Shown: piece after piece, positions 8,966 through 17,700 of the stretch | Layout of the letters: each line of letters starts with the position of its first letter | How positions within the stretch are numbered: the stretch's first letter is position 1 | Origin: JAVBQG01 sp031549185 | GTDB taxonomy: Bacteria; Synergistota; Synergistia; Synergistales; Synergistaceae | Reading direction: 5' to 3' | Assembly: GCA_031549185.1 (NCBI GenBank) | Contig: JAVBQG010000001.1 | Span: forward strand, 41,540-105,539 | Length of the DNA: 64,000 bases | Program-made: the position numbers and the translations under genes | The notes under the pieces: model-generated | Database searches by the model: none | Told to the model about the DNA's origin: nothing | The model's input: only the letters and a program-made list of their open reading frames with translations

Positions 8966-9994
8966 TTATTGCTCCGCCAGGCCGGAGAATTCGCGATAGA
9001 GGGCGTTCGTCCGCTCCACGACGCGGGCTGTCGCAACACCGAGGCGCTCCGCGTAGACGACGGCGCCGCCCGCACCCGCGCCCTCTTTGACGAAGCCTTC
9101 TTCGTAGTCGCGCAGGCCCTTGTAGGGCGATTTTGAAAAGTCGAGCGCGGCAATGCTGACCGGGAGGCCGAGTTTTTCCGCCAGCGCGCCAAACGACGAG
9201 CTCGTGTCCTCCAAGACGTAGCGCGTGGTGGCTATGTCCGGCGCGACCTCGAAACGGCAGGCGTTTTGCTTTTTATATCTTTTAAATAGGGCGGCAACGG
9301 CCAACATTTGCGTCCCGCCAGCGAGAGTTACTTTCGTTTTTTCGGATTTTTCCCCAAGGCCGACGAGAAAACCGAGGACGGATGCCTGCATCGGGTCGCC
9401 CATCTCCCGCACGATCGCGAGCGGCTCGTCTTTGAGAGCGGCCATTCTTTCGTCCAGTCTGGCCGTCGTCTCGGCCCAGATCTGCTCTTTGAGACCGATG
9501 GGGTTCTGCGGGCTGGCGGAGGAGACCATCTCGTCCGCGTACCCCAGCGCCCGCAAAGCGAGCAGCGCGGTCGTCGTGCCGCCAGGCACGGACTCGGCGA
9601 GCATGATGGGGCCATCCGTCCGGGAGAAATTTTTTGCGAGGATGCGCGCCGACTCGAAGAGTTTCTCGGCGTCCGGCACGGCCTCTCCGAAGCGCGGGTC
9701 GCGCCCGAACTCGCCCCCCAGTTCGACGTACGGAGCGCTGGGCGGAATGTACGCGCCGGCGCGTACGACGCAGACGGGAATGTTCGCCTCCACGACCGCG
9801 GCGCGCGTGATGATCGCCGGCGTCGGGTGCCCGGCGGGATCCATGGGGAAGATGTCGATCACCTTGGGGAAACCGAACTGGATGACGTCGGAGTCGGCGG
9901 GGGACGTGAGCGGGACGATCTCGGGATTTGCCCCGGCTGCCGAAAGCCCCGGTATTTTCGATATTTCCGTGCCGCTGATAAATAAGAAGAACAT
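8966..9994 (-). CDS. CobT-like nicotinate-nucleotide phosphoribosyltransferase family protein
   Basis: This 342-residue protein resembles the archaeal-type branch of the nicotinate-nucleotide:dimethylbenzimidazole phosphoribosyltransferase family, which activates the lower ligand base of cobamides. Recognisable stretches are the N-terminal LFISGTEISKIPGLSAAGAN, the central LAESVPGGTTTALLALRALG, and VTLAGGTQMLAVAAL. It lies upstream of a FecCD permease and ATPase, giving a compact cobamide uptake and remodelling set. GGGAGG precedes the ATG by about 9 bases. I looked for a cobalamin riboswitch upstream and saw none. The exact base specificity is not inferable. Confidence 0.8.
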   Translation of the reverse strand: MFFLFISGTEISKIPGLSAAGANPEIVPLTSPADSDVIQFGFPKVIDIFPMDPAGHPTPAIITRAAVVEANIPVCVVRAGAYIPPSAPYVELGGEFGRDPRFGEAVPDAEKLFESARILAKNFSRTDGPIMLAESVPGGTTTALLALRALGYADEMVSSASPQNPIGLKEQIWAETTARLDERMAALKDEPLAIVREMGDPMQASVLGFLVGLGEKSEKTKVTLAGGTQMLAVAALFKRYKKQNACRFEVAPDIATTRYVLEDTSSSFGALAEKLGLPVSIAALDFSKSPYKGLRDYEEGFVKEGAGAGGAVVYAERLGVATARVVERTNALYREFSGLAEQ

Positions 9995-10168
9995 TTGTAG
10001 AAGAGCCTCCCGTCGTATTTTAAAAGTGGCTGTTTTTCGTAGCCGTCTTCATCCAGAAACCCCTTGTCTTTTTTGTGGTTTGAGGTTTAGAATCGAACCA
10101 GTCTTCGCCGCACCTGCCGGGCGGCAGTTGTTATTATATCGCATAATCCTGCGCGAGGAGGGCCGACG

Positions 10169-10831
10169 ATGGCCAAGAGACTTGCTCCGACGAGAGGTAA
10201 CCTCGTCAAACTGCAAAAATCGATGGAACAGGCCCAAAACGGGCACGACCTTCTCGAGCAGAAACGCCAGGTTTTGATGATGGAGCTGGTCAAGCACATC
10301 GACGTGGCGAAGGTCGTCCAGACGGACGTATCGACGGTCTTTCAGAACGCGTACGAAGCGCTCCAGCGGGCCAATGTCTCGCTGGGCATCGACACGGTGG
10401 AGGACATCGCGCGTTCGGTGCCCATCATGGAGGAGGTCGTCGTGCGGTTGCGCTCCGTCATGGGGGTCGAGATTCCGGAGATCGACGAACTCGATCTCTC
10501 CGTCAAACCGAGTTATTCGTTCCATGGCTCGACGAGCGCCATGGACGATGCCTACCTCTCCTTCCACAAGGTCCTGCTGTTGCTGTTGCAGCTGGCGATG
10601 GTCGAGACCAGCGTCTACCGTCTGGCCGTGCAGATCCGCAAGACGCATCGCCGGGTCAACGCGCTGGAGAAGGTCGTCATCCCCGCGAGCAAGGCGGAGA
10701 CGATCTTCATCAACAGCGTTCTCGAGGAGGGCGATCGCGAGGACTTTGTCCGCATGAAGATCGCCAAGGACAACCGGGAGAAGAAGGAAAAGGCTGCGGA
10801 AGAGGAAAAACTGGCGAAAGAAGCTGTATAA
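10169..10831 (+). CDS. ntpD: V/A-type ATPase subunit D (central stalk)
   Basis: This 220-residue protein is the rotor stalk subunit that couples A3B3 catalysis to the membrane ring. The N-terminus LAPTRGNLVKLQKS and the C-terminal RRVNALEKVVIP are hallmark segments of subunit D; both ends form the long coiled coil. The C-terminal tail is rich in Lys and Glu. GAGGAGG precedes the ATG. It is the first gene of the ATPase operon. Placing D first rather than last differs from the Thermus-type order in which D closes the operon. Confidence 0.95.
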   Translation: MAKRLAPTRGNLVKLQKSMEQAQNGHDLLEQKRQVLMMELVKHIDVAKVVQTDVSTVFQNAYEALQRANVSLGIDTVEDIARSVPIMEEVVVRLRSVMGVEIPEIDELDLSVKPSYSFHGSTSAMDDAYLSFHKVLLLLLQLAMVETSVYRLAVQIRKTHRRVNALEKVVIPASKAETIFINSVLEEGDREDFVRMKIAKDNREKKEKAAEEEKLAKEAV

Positions 10832-10859
10832 ACGTGCATAACCGTTTGGAGGGAAAGAG

Positions 10860-11198
10860 ATGAGTGCATTGCAGGAGGTTCTGGCCGTGCTGCTCGGGGC
10901 GGAGAGTGAGGCGAAACGCATCGTCGACGAGGCCAAGAGCGAATCCGCGGGGCTGCTCCGAACCACGCAGGACAAGTTCACGGCGGAACGGGAAAATCGG
11001 ATGAATGCGGCGCGCGAACAGGCCAAGAGCGTCATGGAGAACGCCCTGTCCGCGGCTCAGACCGAGGCCAAGCAGATCCTCGACCTCGGCAAGGAGGAGC
11101 GCGAACGCATCGGCAAGCGCTTCGACGAGAACATCGACGCCGTCGTCGGCTCCGTGGTGACGGAGACGGTCGACAGGATTCTGACGGGAGGCGACTAG
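10860..11198 (+). CDS. V/A-type ATPase peripheral stalk subunit (G/H type)
   Basis: This 112-residue, almost entirely helical protein is rich in Glu, Ala and Lys and predicted to be one continuous coiled coil. Such proteins pair with subunit E to form the peripheral stalks of V/A-ATPases. Segments like ESEAKRIVDEAKSE and AKQILDLGKEERERIG show the expected right-handed stalk periodicity. Its position between D and C and the GGAGGG before the ATG support the call. Sequence motifs in this family are weak, so the assignment leans on size, composition and operon context. Confidence 0.85.
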   Translation: MSALQEVLAVLLGAESEAKRIVDEAKSESAGLLRTTQDKFTAERENRMNAAREQAKSVMENALSAAQTEAKQILDLGKEERERIGKRFDENIDAVVGSVVTETVDRILTGGD

Positions 11199-11199
11199 T

Positions 11200-12300
11200 T
11201 TGTCGTATTCGTCGCTCGGGGAGTGCCTCTCCGTCGGCGTGAAGGCTCATGTTCTCTACAGTCGTCTGCTATCGGCGGACGACTACTGGTCTCTACTGGG
11301 CAGCGATACTGTCGGGGAGATCGCGGACAAGCTTCGCTCGCGCGAGGGCTATCGCGAATCTCTCTCCAAGCTTCCGCAGGAGGTACACCGCTACGACCTG
11401 GAGGCCGCGATCAAGACGAGCCTTCTGGAGCAGGCGAAGACCTTTCTGATCCACTTCAGCAACCCGCGCGACGGTTTCTTCCGGGCGTGGGTGGCTTGGT
11501 ACGAGGCGGAGAACCTCAAGAGCATCTTCCGCCACGTCGCCGCCGGCCGCGTCGACCGCGACGAGTTGCGCCGTCGTTTGTACGCCATCCCCGGCACCAA
11601 GGTGGCGTACGATAACGTGCTCTCGGCGCGGGATTTCGCGGAGATGTCCGACGCGCTGCGCGGAACGCCCTATTACAAGGTGATCGTCGACCCGATGAAG
11701 CGCCTTGTGACCGGCGAAGAGAAGACGCTCTTCCCGCTGGAGATGGCCGTCGATTCGTTCGTCGAACTGCTGCTCTACCGCTGGATGAGGAAGCTGGAGC
11801 CGTACGAGCGGAAGATGCTGCTGCCGATCTTCGGCTCGCGGATCGACCTCATGAACATCTACATCCTGTACAGGGCCCTCGTCTTCTACAACATGACGCC
11901 CGAGGAGACCCTGAACAGGCTTCTGCCGGTTCGCCACAAGATCTCGCTCAAATTTCTGCGCGAGGCCGTGCGCATCGAATCGTACGACGCGATGGCCGAG
12001 ATGCTCAAGGCGAATTTTCCGGAGTACGCGGAGGTACTGATTGGCACCTTGAAGCAGGATGAGCCGCAGCTGGCGCTGGAGCGCAACATCAAGCGCTATA
12101 TCTATACCCAGGCGATGCGCGTCTTCGGGCGGGGCTCTCCGGGGTTCCACACGGCGATGAGCTACTTCGTGATCAAGGAGTACGAGATAGAGGACCTGGT
12201 CCACATCATAGAGGACGTACGTTACGGCTACGACAGGCGACACGCGGCCGTCTACCTGATAAAGCAAATCCTCACGGGAGGTGAGACGGAATGGCAGTAA
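11200..12300 (+). CDS. ntpC: V/A-type ATPase subunit C
   Basis: This 366-residue protein is the C (V0D) subunit that caps the membrane ring and links it to the central stalk. It is all-helical, with typical segments such as NLKSIFRHVAAGR and the C-terminal YFVIKEYEIEDLVHIIEDVRYG. The start is a TTG immediately after the stop of the preceding gene (TAG at 11196-11198), with GGGAGG a few bases upstream inside that gene. Its end overlaps the start of subunit I by 10 bases, so translation is coupled on both sides. Confidence 0.92.
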   Translation: MSYSSLGECLSVGVKAHVLYSRLLSADDYWSLLGSDTVGEIADKLRSREGYRESLSKLPQEVHRYDLEAAIKTSLLEQAKTFLIHFSNPRDGFFRAWVAWYEAENLKSIFRHVAAGRVDRDELRRRLYAIPGTKVAYDNVLSARDFAEMSDALRGTPYYKVIVDPMKRLVTGEEKTLFPLEMAVDSFVELLLYRWMRKLEPYERKMLLPIFGSRIDLMNIYILYRALVFYNMTPEETLNRLLPVRHKISLKFLREAVRIESYDAMAEMLKANFPEYAEVLIGTLKQDEPQLALERNIKRYIYTQAMRVFGRGSPGFHTAMSYFVIKEYEIEDLVHIIEDVRYGYDRRHAAVYLIKQILTGGETEWQ

Positions 12301-14243
12301 TGAAAATGGTCGCTCTGACCATGATAGGCCCCCACGAGGAGATGGAGCCGGTCGCGCGGCAGATGGTCCTGACGGGCGGGTTTCAGCCGCTGCCGATCGA
12401 CTTTTTGGTGAACGACAGGAGCCTGCGGTCGAAGGTTACGACCGAGTCGGAAAACCCGTACGACGAGCTGTTGAGCAAGATGACGACCATCTGGAAGGTC
12501 GCGGGCGAGCACCTGCCCGACCCGGAGCCGATCACGCTGGACAAGGATTTCAACCTCTTCGCTGCGCGCCGAACGGTCGGGAACACCACGGGCAAGCTGG
12601 AGGCGTGGAACAAGCGCCACGACGTCCTGGCCGACGAGCTGGAGCGCCTGGAGGCGACCCGCAGCTGCGTGGAGGCGCTGACGAACCTTCACATGTCGCC
12701 GGGCGAGCTGGCGGAGTCGAAATTCGCGGTGCCCTACTTCGGCCGGGTCTCGACCGACAACTTCACGCGCCTGACGGAGTCGACGGAGGACGCGCCGATC
12801 CTGGCGGTCGAGCTGTCGCGCACGCGCGACAACGTCTGGATCCTCGTGATCACGGTCCCCGGCTACATCGAGGGGGCTAAGAAGCTGCTCGAAACGGTCT
12901 ACTTCAAGTCGTTCTCGCTGACGGAGATCGCGAACCAGCTTTCGCGCGAAGACCCGCTAGGGCAGATTACGCGCAGCATCGAGCTCCACAAAAAGTCGAT
13001 CCATGGCCTGGAGGAGGCGGCGAAGAACGTCCTCAAGTCCAACCGGGCCGAATACGAGACGCTCTTCTCCCGCCTGTACACCATGCAGCGGGTCTACGAC
13101 CTCTGCAAGGGGCGCGGCGAGGTGAGCGGCATGTACGTGCTCTCCGGCTGGATCCCGGAGGACACCTTCATGAACGTGAAGTCCACCATCGAGATGGAGG
13201 CTCCTCGCACCTCGATCATCGCGGAGCAGGTGAAGGACATCCCCTACGCGGGTGTCCGCATCCCCACGATGCTGCGCAACAACAAACTGGTGCAGGCGTT
13301 TCAGGACATCGTCTCGATCTACAGCGTGCCGTCGTACGGGGAGGTCGATCCGTCGCCCTTCGTGGCGATCTCCTTCATCCTCTTCTTCGGCTTCATGTTC
13401 GGCGACGTCGGGCACGGCGTGCTGCTCTTCCTGGGCACCGTGCTGCTGCAGTACAAGAAGATCCTGAACCGGTCGCTGGCCTACGTCATGAAGTGTGCCT
13501 CCTGCAGCTCCATGGTCTTCGGCGTGCTCTACGGCAGTATCATGGGCTACGAAGGTGTGATCCCCGCGCTGTGGCTCTCGCCGATGCACGACATCGGCAC
13601 GCTTCTCTCGGTGGCGATCGTGATCGGCGTCCTGATGATCAGCTTCGGCATGATCCTCAACATGATCATCCGCTACCGCGAGCGCGACTTCGGCCGGCTG
13701 CTCTTCGACGGCCAGGGACTGGCGGGCATCCTGATGTACTGGGGTGCGGCGGGCGCGCTCTACGTATCGATCGCGGGAGTTCCTCTCCCTTTCTCGGTCG
13801 ACTACGTCTGGTTCGCGCTGCTGGGGCTGTTTGTGATCACGCTCTTCCGGGATGTGCTGGCCCGCACGCTGCTGCACCAGCACACGGAGAAGGAGCCGGT
13901 CGTCCTGCAAGTCTTCGAGGTCTTTCACAACCTGCTCAACTTCTTCTCGAACACGCTGTCGTTCATCCGACTGGGCGCCTTCGCCCTCTGCCACGTGGGG
14001 CTGTCGCTGTCGGTCCTTCTGATCTCCGACATGGTGCGCCACATGCCTGCGGGCATCGTGCTGAAGGGGCTCGTCCTGATCTTCGGCAACCTGCTGATCG
14101 TGGGGTTGGAGGGCCTGATCGTCTTCATCCAGACGCTGCGCCTGGAGTACTACGAGTTCTTCAGTAAGTTCTACAAGGGGGGCGGCAACGTCTTCAAACC
14201 GGTCACCTGGAAGAAGGACAAGTCTGTGGCGCAGAAGAGCTAG
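12291..14243 (+). CDS. ntpI: V/A-type ATPase subunit I (membrane stator)
   Basis: This 650-residue protein is the a/I stator that forms the ion half-channels and anchors the peripheral stalks. The N-terminal ~330 residues are cytoplasmic and include coiled-coil arms. The C-terminal half contains seven or eight membrane helices, beginning at PFVAISFILFFGFMFGDVGHG, the family signature. The functionally important Arg is in the late helix LSFIRLGAFALCHVG. GGAGGTG precedes the ATG inside subunit C. Immediately after it comes a 209-bp inverted-repeat element, not the next ATPase gene. Confidence 0.95.
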   Translation: MAVMKMVALTMIGPHEEMEPVARQMVLTGGFQPLPIDFLVNDRSLRSKVTTESENPYDELLSKMTTIWKVAGEHLPDPEPITLDKDFNLFAARRTVGNTTGKLEAWNKRHDVLADELERLEATRSCVEALTNLHMSPGELAESKFAVPYFGRVSTDNFTRLTESTEDAPILAVELSRTRDNVWILVITVPGYIEGAKKLLETVYFKSFSLTEIANQLSREDPLGQITRSIELHKKSIHGLEEAAKNVLKSNRAEYETLFSRLYTMQRVYDLCKGRGEVSGMYVLSGWIPEDTFMNVKSTIEMEAPRTSIIAEQVKDIPYAGVRIPTMLRNNKLVQAFQDIVSIYSVPSYGEVDPSPFVAISFILFFGFMFGDVGHGVLLFLGTVLLQYKKILNRSLAYVMKCASCSSMVFGVLYGSIMGYEGVIPALWLSPMHDIGTLLSVAIVIGVLMISFGMILNMIIRYRERDFGRLLFDGQGLAGILMYWGAAGALYVSIAGVPLPFSVDYVWFALLGLFVITLFRDVLARTLLHQHTEKEPVVLQVFEVFHNLLNFFSNTLSFIRLGAFALCHVGLSLSVLLISDMVRHMPAGIVLKGLVLIFGNLLIVGLEGLIVFIQTLRLEYYEFFSKFYKGGGNVFKPVTWKKDKSVAQKS

Positions 14244-14247
14244 GGGC

Positions 14248-14456
14248 ACTCCCTCCGTCAGCCTTCGGCTGCCACCTCCCTCGAAGAGGGAGGCAAAAGA
14301 CGCGCAGGCGAGTGCGAGATTCCTGAGGAGGGTTGTTTTCGTTCGAAGTACGTTGCCTTACCCAAAGCAATTCTTGAAAGATGGTATGCGACACCCAGGT
14401 TTTCTTGCCTCCCTCCTAGAGGGAGGTGGCAGCGCGAAGCGCTGACGGAGGGAGTT
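14248..14456. repeat. Inverted-repeat (MITE-like) element, GC-rich family copy 1
   Basis: The left end (about 14248-14298) carries CTCCCTCCGTCAGC, a small hairpin and CTCCCTC...GAGGGAGGCA. The right end (14406-14456) is its imperfect reverse complement, ending GCTGACGGAGGGAGTT. The middle about 110 bp has no coding potential and is unlike the middle of the other copy at 42909-43121, which shares only the ends. It separates subunits I and K of the ATPase operon. Transcripts through it would form strong hairpins. Confidence 0.8.
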
Positions 14457-14515
14457 CTACCACGAAACTACAGATTTAGGATAAAGTTATATATATCAAC
14501 GAGGAGATGATTTGC

Positions 14516-14947
14516 ATGTTTGGACTGGTTCTCAGCATTACCGCAGTAGCAGCAACGATCGGCACGGGATATCTCATGCACAGGAGTGGGTATCGGGGCA
14601 CCCGCAAGATGTTCGTCGGGATCACCGCCGCCTCCTTCTGTCTTCTTCTGACCGGAGCCGCCCTTATGCTGGCATCGACCCCCGCCCTCGCGGCGGAGGC
14701 CCCTGCGGCGGGCACGGCGACCGCGGCTGCCGCCAACGGACTCGGCTTCGTCGGCATGGCGCTGGCGACCGGCCTCGCCTGCATCGGCGCCGGGATCGCG
14801 GTCGGCAGCGTGGGCTCGGCGGCACTCGGCCTGGTCGGCGAGAAGCCGGAGATGCTCGGCATCACCCTGCTCTACGTCGGCCTCGCGGAAGGCGTTGCGA
14901 TCTACGGCATCGTCATTTCGATACTCATCTACGGGAAACTGGGATAA
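14516..14947 (+). CDS. ntpK: V/A-type ATPase subunit K (proteolipid ring) with N-terminal extension
   Basis: This 143-residue protein has a C-terminal two-helix c-type hairpin: a glycine-rich first helix (residues about 76-105), the polar loop GLVGEKPEML, and a second helix with the ion-binding carboxylate E125 in VGLAEGVAIYG. The first 60 residues add one or two further hydrophobic segments ending in a signal-peptide-like STPALAAEA. The length lies between the ~80-residue single hairpin and the ~155-residue double hairpin. The ATG at 14516 is chosen because GAGGAG (14501-14506) is nine bases upstream; the ATG at 14507 abuts it. No obvious sodium-coordinating set is visible, so ion specificity is left open. 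Confidence 0.9.
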   Translation: MFGLVLSITAVAATIGTGYLMHRSGYRGTRKMFVGITAASFCLLLTGAALMLASTPALAAEAPAAGTATAAAANGLGFVGMALATGLACIGAGIAVGSVGSAALGLVGEKPEMLGITLLYVGLAEGVAIYGIVISILIYGKLG

Positions 14948-14962
14948 GGTCGCAGCGGGGCT

Positions 14963-15274
14963 ATGCGGGCGTATCTGATCAGCGACAACCACGATACCCA
15001 GGTCGGCATGAGGCTCGCCGGCATCGAGGGCGTCGTCGTCCACGGACTGGAGGAGATGTCGCGCGCCGTGCAGGAGGCTCTCGCCATGGAGGATATCGCC
15101 ATTCTGGCGGTGACGGAGAAAGCCGCGGCTTTGATTCCGGAGACGATGCAGGCCCTGCGGGAGCAGAGCGACCTGCCGATCGTGGTCGAGATTCCGGACA
15201 GGCACGGGACGAAACGCGGCGCCGACTTTTTGACGAAGTACGTACGGGACGCAATCGGGGTGAAAATGGAATGA
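14963..15274 (+). CDS. ntpG: V/A-type ATPase subunit F
   Basis: This 103-residue Rossmann-like protein is the small central-stalk subunit that binds subunit D. The N-terminal RAYLISDNHDTQVGMRLAGI matches the family pattern (a beta-strand, then a GFRLAG-like turn), and DIAILAVTEKAAALIPE is the second conserved block. The size is typical. Its stop overlaps the ATG of subunit E (ATGA). Confidence 0.92.
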   Translation: MRAYLISDNHDTQVGMRLAGIEGVVVHGLEEMSRAVQEALAMEDIAILAVTEKAAALIPETMQALREQSDLPIVVEIPDRHGTKRGADFLTKYVRDAIGVKME

Positions 15275-15894
15275 GCGGGATGAGCGAAGTATCCAACGAA
15301 AAGATAGCGGCGCTGCAAAATATCATTCTCGAGCAGGCGAGCGACCAGCGTTCGGCGCTGGCGTCGGACGCCAAGAAGGAAGCCGAGGCCTGGCTTGCCA
15401 AGGAGAGCGAGAAACTCGAGCGCGAGGTCGCGTTGGTTCTGGCCGACGCGAAAGCGCGAGCCGAGGAGATCCACAGGCGGCAACTCCTGTCGGCCGAGCG
15501 CGAGAAATCGACCGAGGCCCTGCGCCAGCAGAACAGGCTGTTGCAGCAGGCGATGAAAAAATTCCAGGACGAGATGGTTCGTCTGCGCGACCGCGCGGAC
15601 TACGCCGATGTCCTGGCCGGGCTCGCAACGACGGCGGCCCGCGGCTTGGCCGACGCCACTCCGGTGAAGTTGCGCCTGGCCGCGATCGACGCGGGACTGG
15701 GCGAACGGGTCTGCAAGGCCGTAAGCGCGAAAGTTCCGGACGCAGGGATGACGTTCGATCCCGACCCCGCCCCGATCATCGGCGGGTGCTGGGTGGTCTC
15801 CGCCGACGGCAGGCGCCAGGTCAACGCCGATTGGCAGGCAAGGACGCAGGAAGTTGGAGACCTGCTGGCAGATCGGCTTCTGTCGCTGCTGTAA
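15271..15894 (+). CDS. ntpE: V/A-type ATPase subunit E (peripheral stalk)
   Basis: This 207-residue protein has an N-terminal coiled coil (residues about 10-105, rich in Ala, Glu and Lys) and a C-terminal globular domain with GGCWVVSADGRRQVN, the conserved E-subunit signature that binds the top of A3B3. The start ATG at 15271 overlaps the stop of subunit F by four bases. A second ATG four codons in is possible. It is the partner of the coiled-coil protein at 10860-11198. Confidence 0.92.
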   Translation: MSGMSEVSNEKIAALQNIILEQASDQRSALASDAKKEAEAWLAKESEKLEREVALVLADAKARAEEIHRRQLLSAEREKSTEALRQQNRLLQQAMKKFQDEMVRLRDRADYADVLAGLATTAARGLADATPVKLRLAAIDAGLGERVCKAVSAKVPDAGMTFDPDPAPIIGGCWVVSADGRRQVNADWQARTQEVGDLLADRLLSLL

Positions 15895-15909
15895 AAGGAG
15901 GCGTATAGG

Positions 15910-17700
15910 GTGGATAACCAAAAAAACGGCAGGGTCATACAGATCAACGGCCCCGTCATAAAAGCCTCCGGCATGAAGAACTTCGCCATGCGAGAGATGG
16001 TGCACGTCGGCAACAAGCGTCTGCTCGGCGAGATCATCCGCATGGAGGGCGACGAGGCGACAATTCAGGTCTACGAGGAGACGCAGGGCATGACGGTGGG
16101 CGAGGCGATCGACGGCTCCGGCGAGTCGCTCTCGATCTCGCTCGGCCCCGGCCTGATCGGCGGTTTCTTCGACGGCATCGGCAGACCTCTCTCGTCGCTG
16201 CTGGACCGAGAGGGCATGTTCATCGCCCCCGGTATCGAGGTGCCGATGATCGATCCGGATAAGATGTGGGAGATCAAGCCCGTCGTGAATGTGGGCGACA
16301 TGATCTCGCCCGGCACGCTGTTGGCGACGATTCAGGAGACGGGCCTCCTGCTTCACCGCGTGGTCTGCCCGCCCGACGTCGAGGGCGAGGTCGCGTGGGT
16401 GATCCCGGAGGGGCAGATTCCCTCCAACGGCACCGTCGTGCGCGTGCAGACGGCGCTCGGCCGCCCGATCGACGTGCCGCTCGTGCAGCGCTGGCCGGTG
16501 CGTACCTCGCGCCCCTATCGCGAGAGGCTGCTGCCGAACGAGCCGCTTGTCACCGGGCAGCGCGTCATCGACGGCCTCTTTCCGATCGCGAAGGGCGGTA
16601 CGGCGGCCATCCCCGGCGGCTTCGGCACCGGCAAGACCGTCACGCAGCACCAGCTCGCGAAGTGGAGCGAGGCGCAGGTCGTGGTCTACATCGGCTGCGG
16701 CGAACGTGGCAACGAGATGACCGACGTGCTCGAACAGTTCCCCGTCCTGGAGGACCCGCGTTCGGGACGTCCGCTGATGGAGCGCACGATCTTGATCGCG
16801 AACACTTCGAACATGCCGGTGGCGGCGCGCGAGGCGTCGATCTACACAGGAATCACGATCGCCGAGTACTTCCGCGACATGGGCTACGACGTGGCCTTGA
16901 TGGCGGACTCGACCTCGCGCTGGGCCGAGGCGCTGCGCGAGATCTCGGGCCGGCTGGAGGAGATCCCGGCGGAGGAGGGCTTCCCCGCCTATCTGCCGTC
17001 GCGCCTGGCGGAGTTCTACGAGCGCGCGGGCCGCGTCGTCACGCAGAGCGGCGACAGCGGCAGTATCTCGATCATCGGCGCGGTCTCCCCTCCGGGCGGC
17101 GACTTCACCGAGCCGGTCACGCGCCACACCAAGCGATTCATCCGCTGCTTCTGGGGCCTCGACAAGAACCTCGCGAACGCGCGCCACTTCCCGGCCATCT
17201 CGTGGCTGGACTCGTACAGCGAGTACGCGCAGGAGGTCGAGGGCTGGTTTCAGAGCAACGTCGACGCCCGTTGGGGCGAGCTGCGCGAGAAGGCGCGCGC
17301 CATCCTCATGGAGGACGAGAAGATCCAGCAGGTCATCCGCCTCGTCGGCGAGGACGTGCTGCCTGACGACCAGCGTCTTCTGGCTTACACGGCCTTTCTG
17401 GTCAAGAACGGCTATCTGCAGCAGTCGGCGTTCGGGCCGGACTCCTATTCGCCGCCCGAGAAGGGCTTTGCGATTCTGGACATGATTCTGCACTTCTACG
17501 ACCGCGGGGTCGAGCTGGTGCGCAACGGCGTGCCGATCTCGCTGATCCGCGAGAGCGACGCCGTGGAGGACATTACGCATCTTCGCGAGTTCGAGGCCGA
17601 CGACAAGTCGTCCTTCGACCGCGCGCGCAAACGCCTCGACAATCACCTCGACCGCGTGGGCGCCGAGCGCACGCGCGAACAGCAGGGAGGTGGCAAGTAA
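15910..17700 (+). CDS. ntpA: V/A-type ATPase catalytic subunit A
   Basis: This 596-residue catalytic subunit has the family-specific N-terminal beta-barrel, the long non-homologous insertion, and P-loop GGFGTGKT at about residues 236-243. The catalytic Glu region (YIGCGERGNEM) and MADSTSRWAEALREISGRL follow. The start is GTG at 15910 with AAAAGGAGG upstream. The one-base overlap with subunit B (TAATG) implies tight coupling. Confidence 0.97.
   Translation: MDNQKNGRVIQINGPVIKASGMKNFAMREMVHVGNKRLLGEIIRMEGDEATIQVYEETQGMTVGEAIDGSGESLSISLGPGLIGGFFDGIGRPLSSLLDREGMFIAPGIEVPMIDPDKMWEIKPVVNVGDMISPGTLLATIQETGLLLHRVVCPPDVEGEVAWVIPEGQIPSNGTVVRVQTALGRPIDVPLVQRWPVRTSRPYRERLLPNEPLVTGQRVIDGLFPIAKGGTAAIPGGFGTGKTVTQHQLAKWSEAQVVVYIGCGERGNEMTDVLEQFPVLEDPRSGRPLMERTILIANTSNMPVAAREASIYTGITIAEYFRDMGYDVALMADSTSRWAEALREISGRLEEIPAEEGFPAYLPSRLAEFYERAGRVVTQSGDSGSISIIGAVSPPGGDFTEPVTRHTKRFIRCFWGLDKNLANARHFPAISWLDSYSEYAQEVEGWFQSNVDARWGELREKARAILMEDEKIQQVIRLVGEDVLPDDQRLLAYTAFLVKNGYLQQSAFGPDSYSPPEKGFAILDMILHFYDRGVELVRNGVPISLIRESDAVEDITHLREFEADDKSSFDRARKRLDNHLDRVGAERTREQQGGGK

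Noticed and set aside
9995..10168. Cobalamin riboswitch upstream of the CobT-like gene
   Set aside because: The divergent spacer is only about 170 bp, and I found none of the conserved B12-box sequence or the expected folded core.
14512..15270. In-frame upstream extension of subunit E through the K and F genes
   Set aside because: K and F are well-supported in their own frames, and the E family begins near 15271 with an ATGA overlap.
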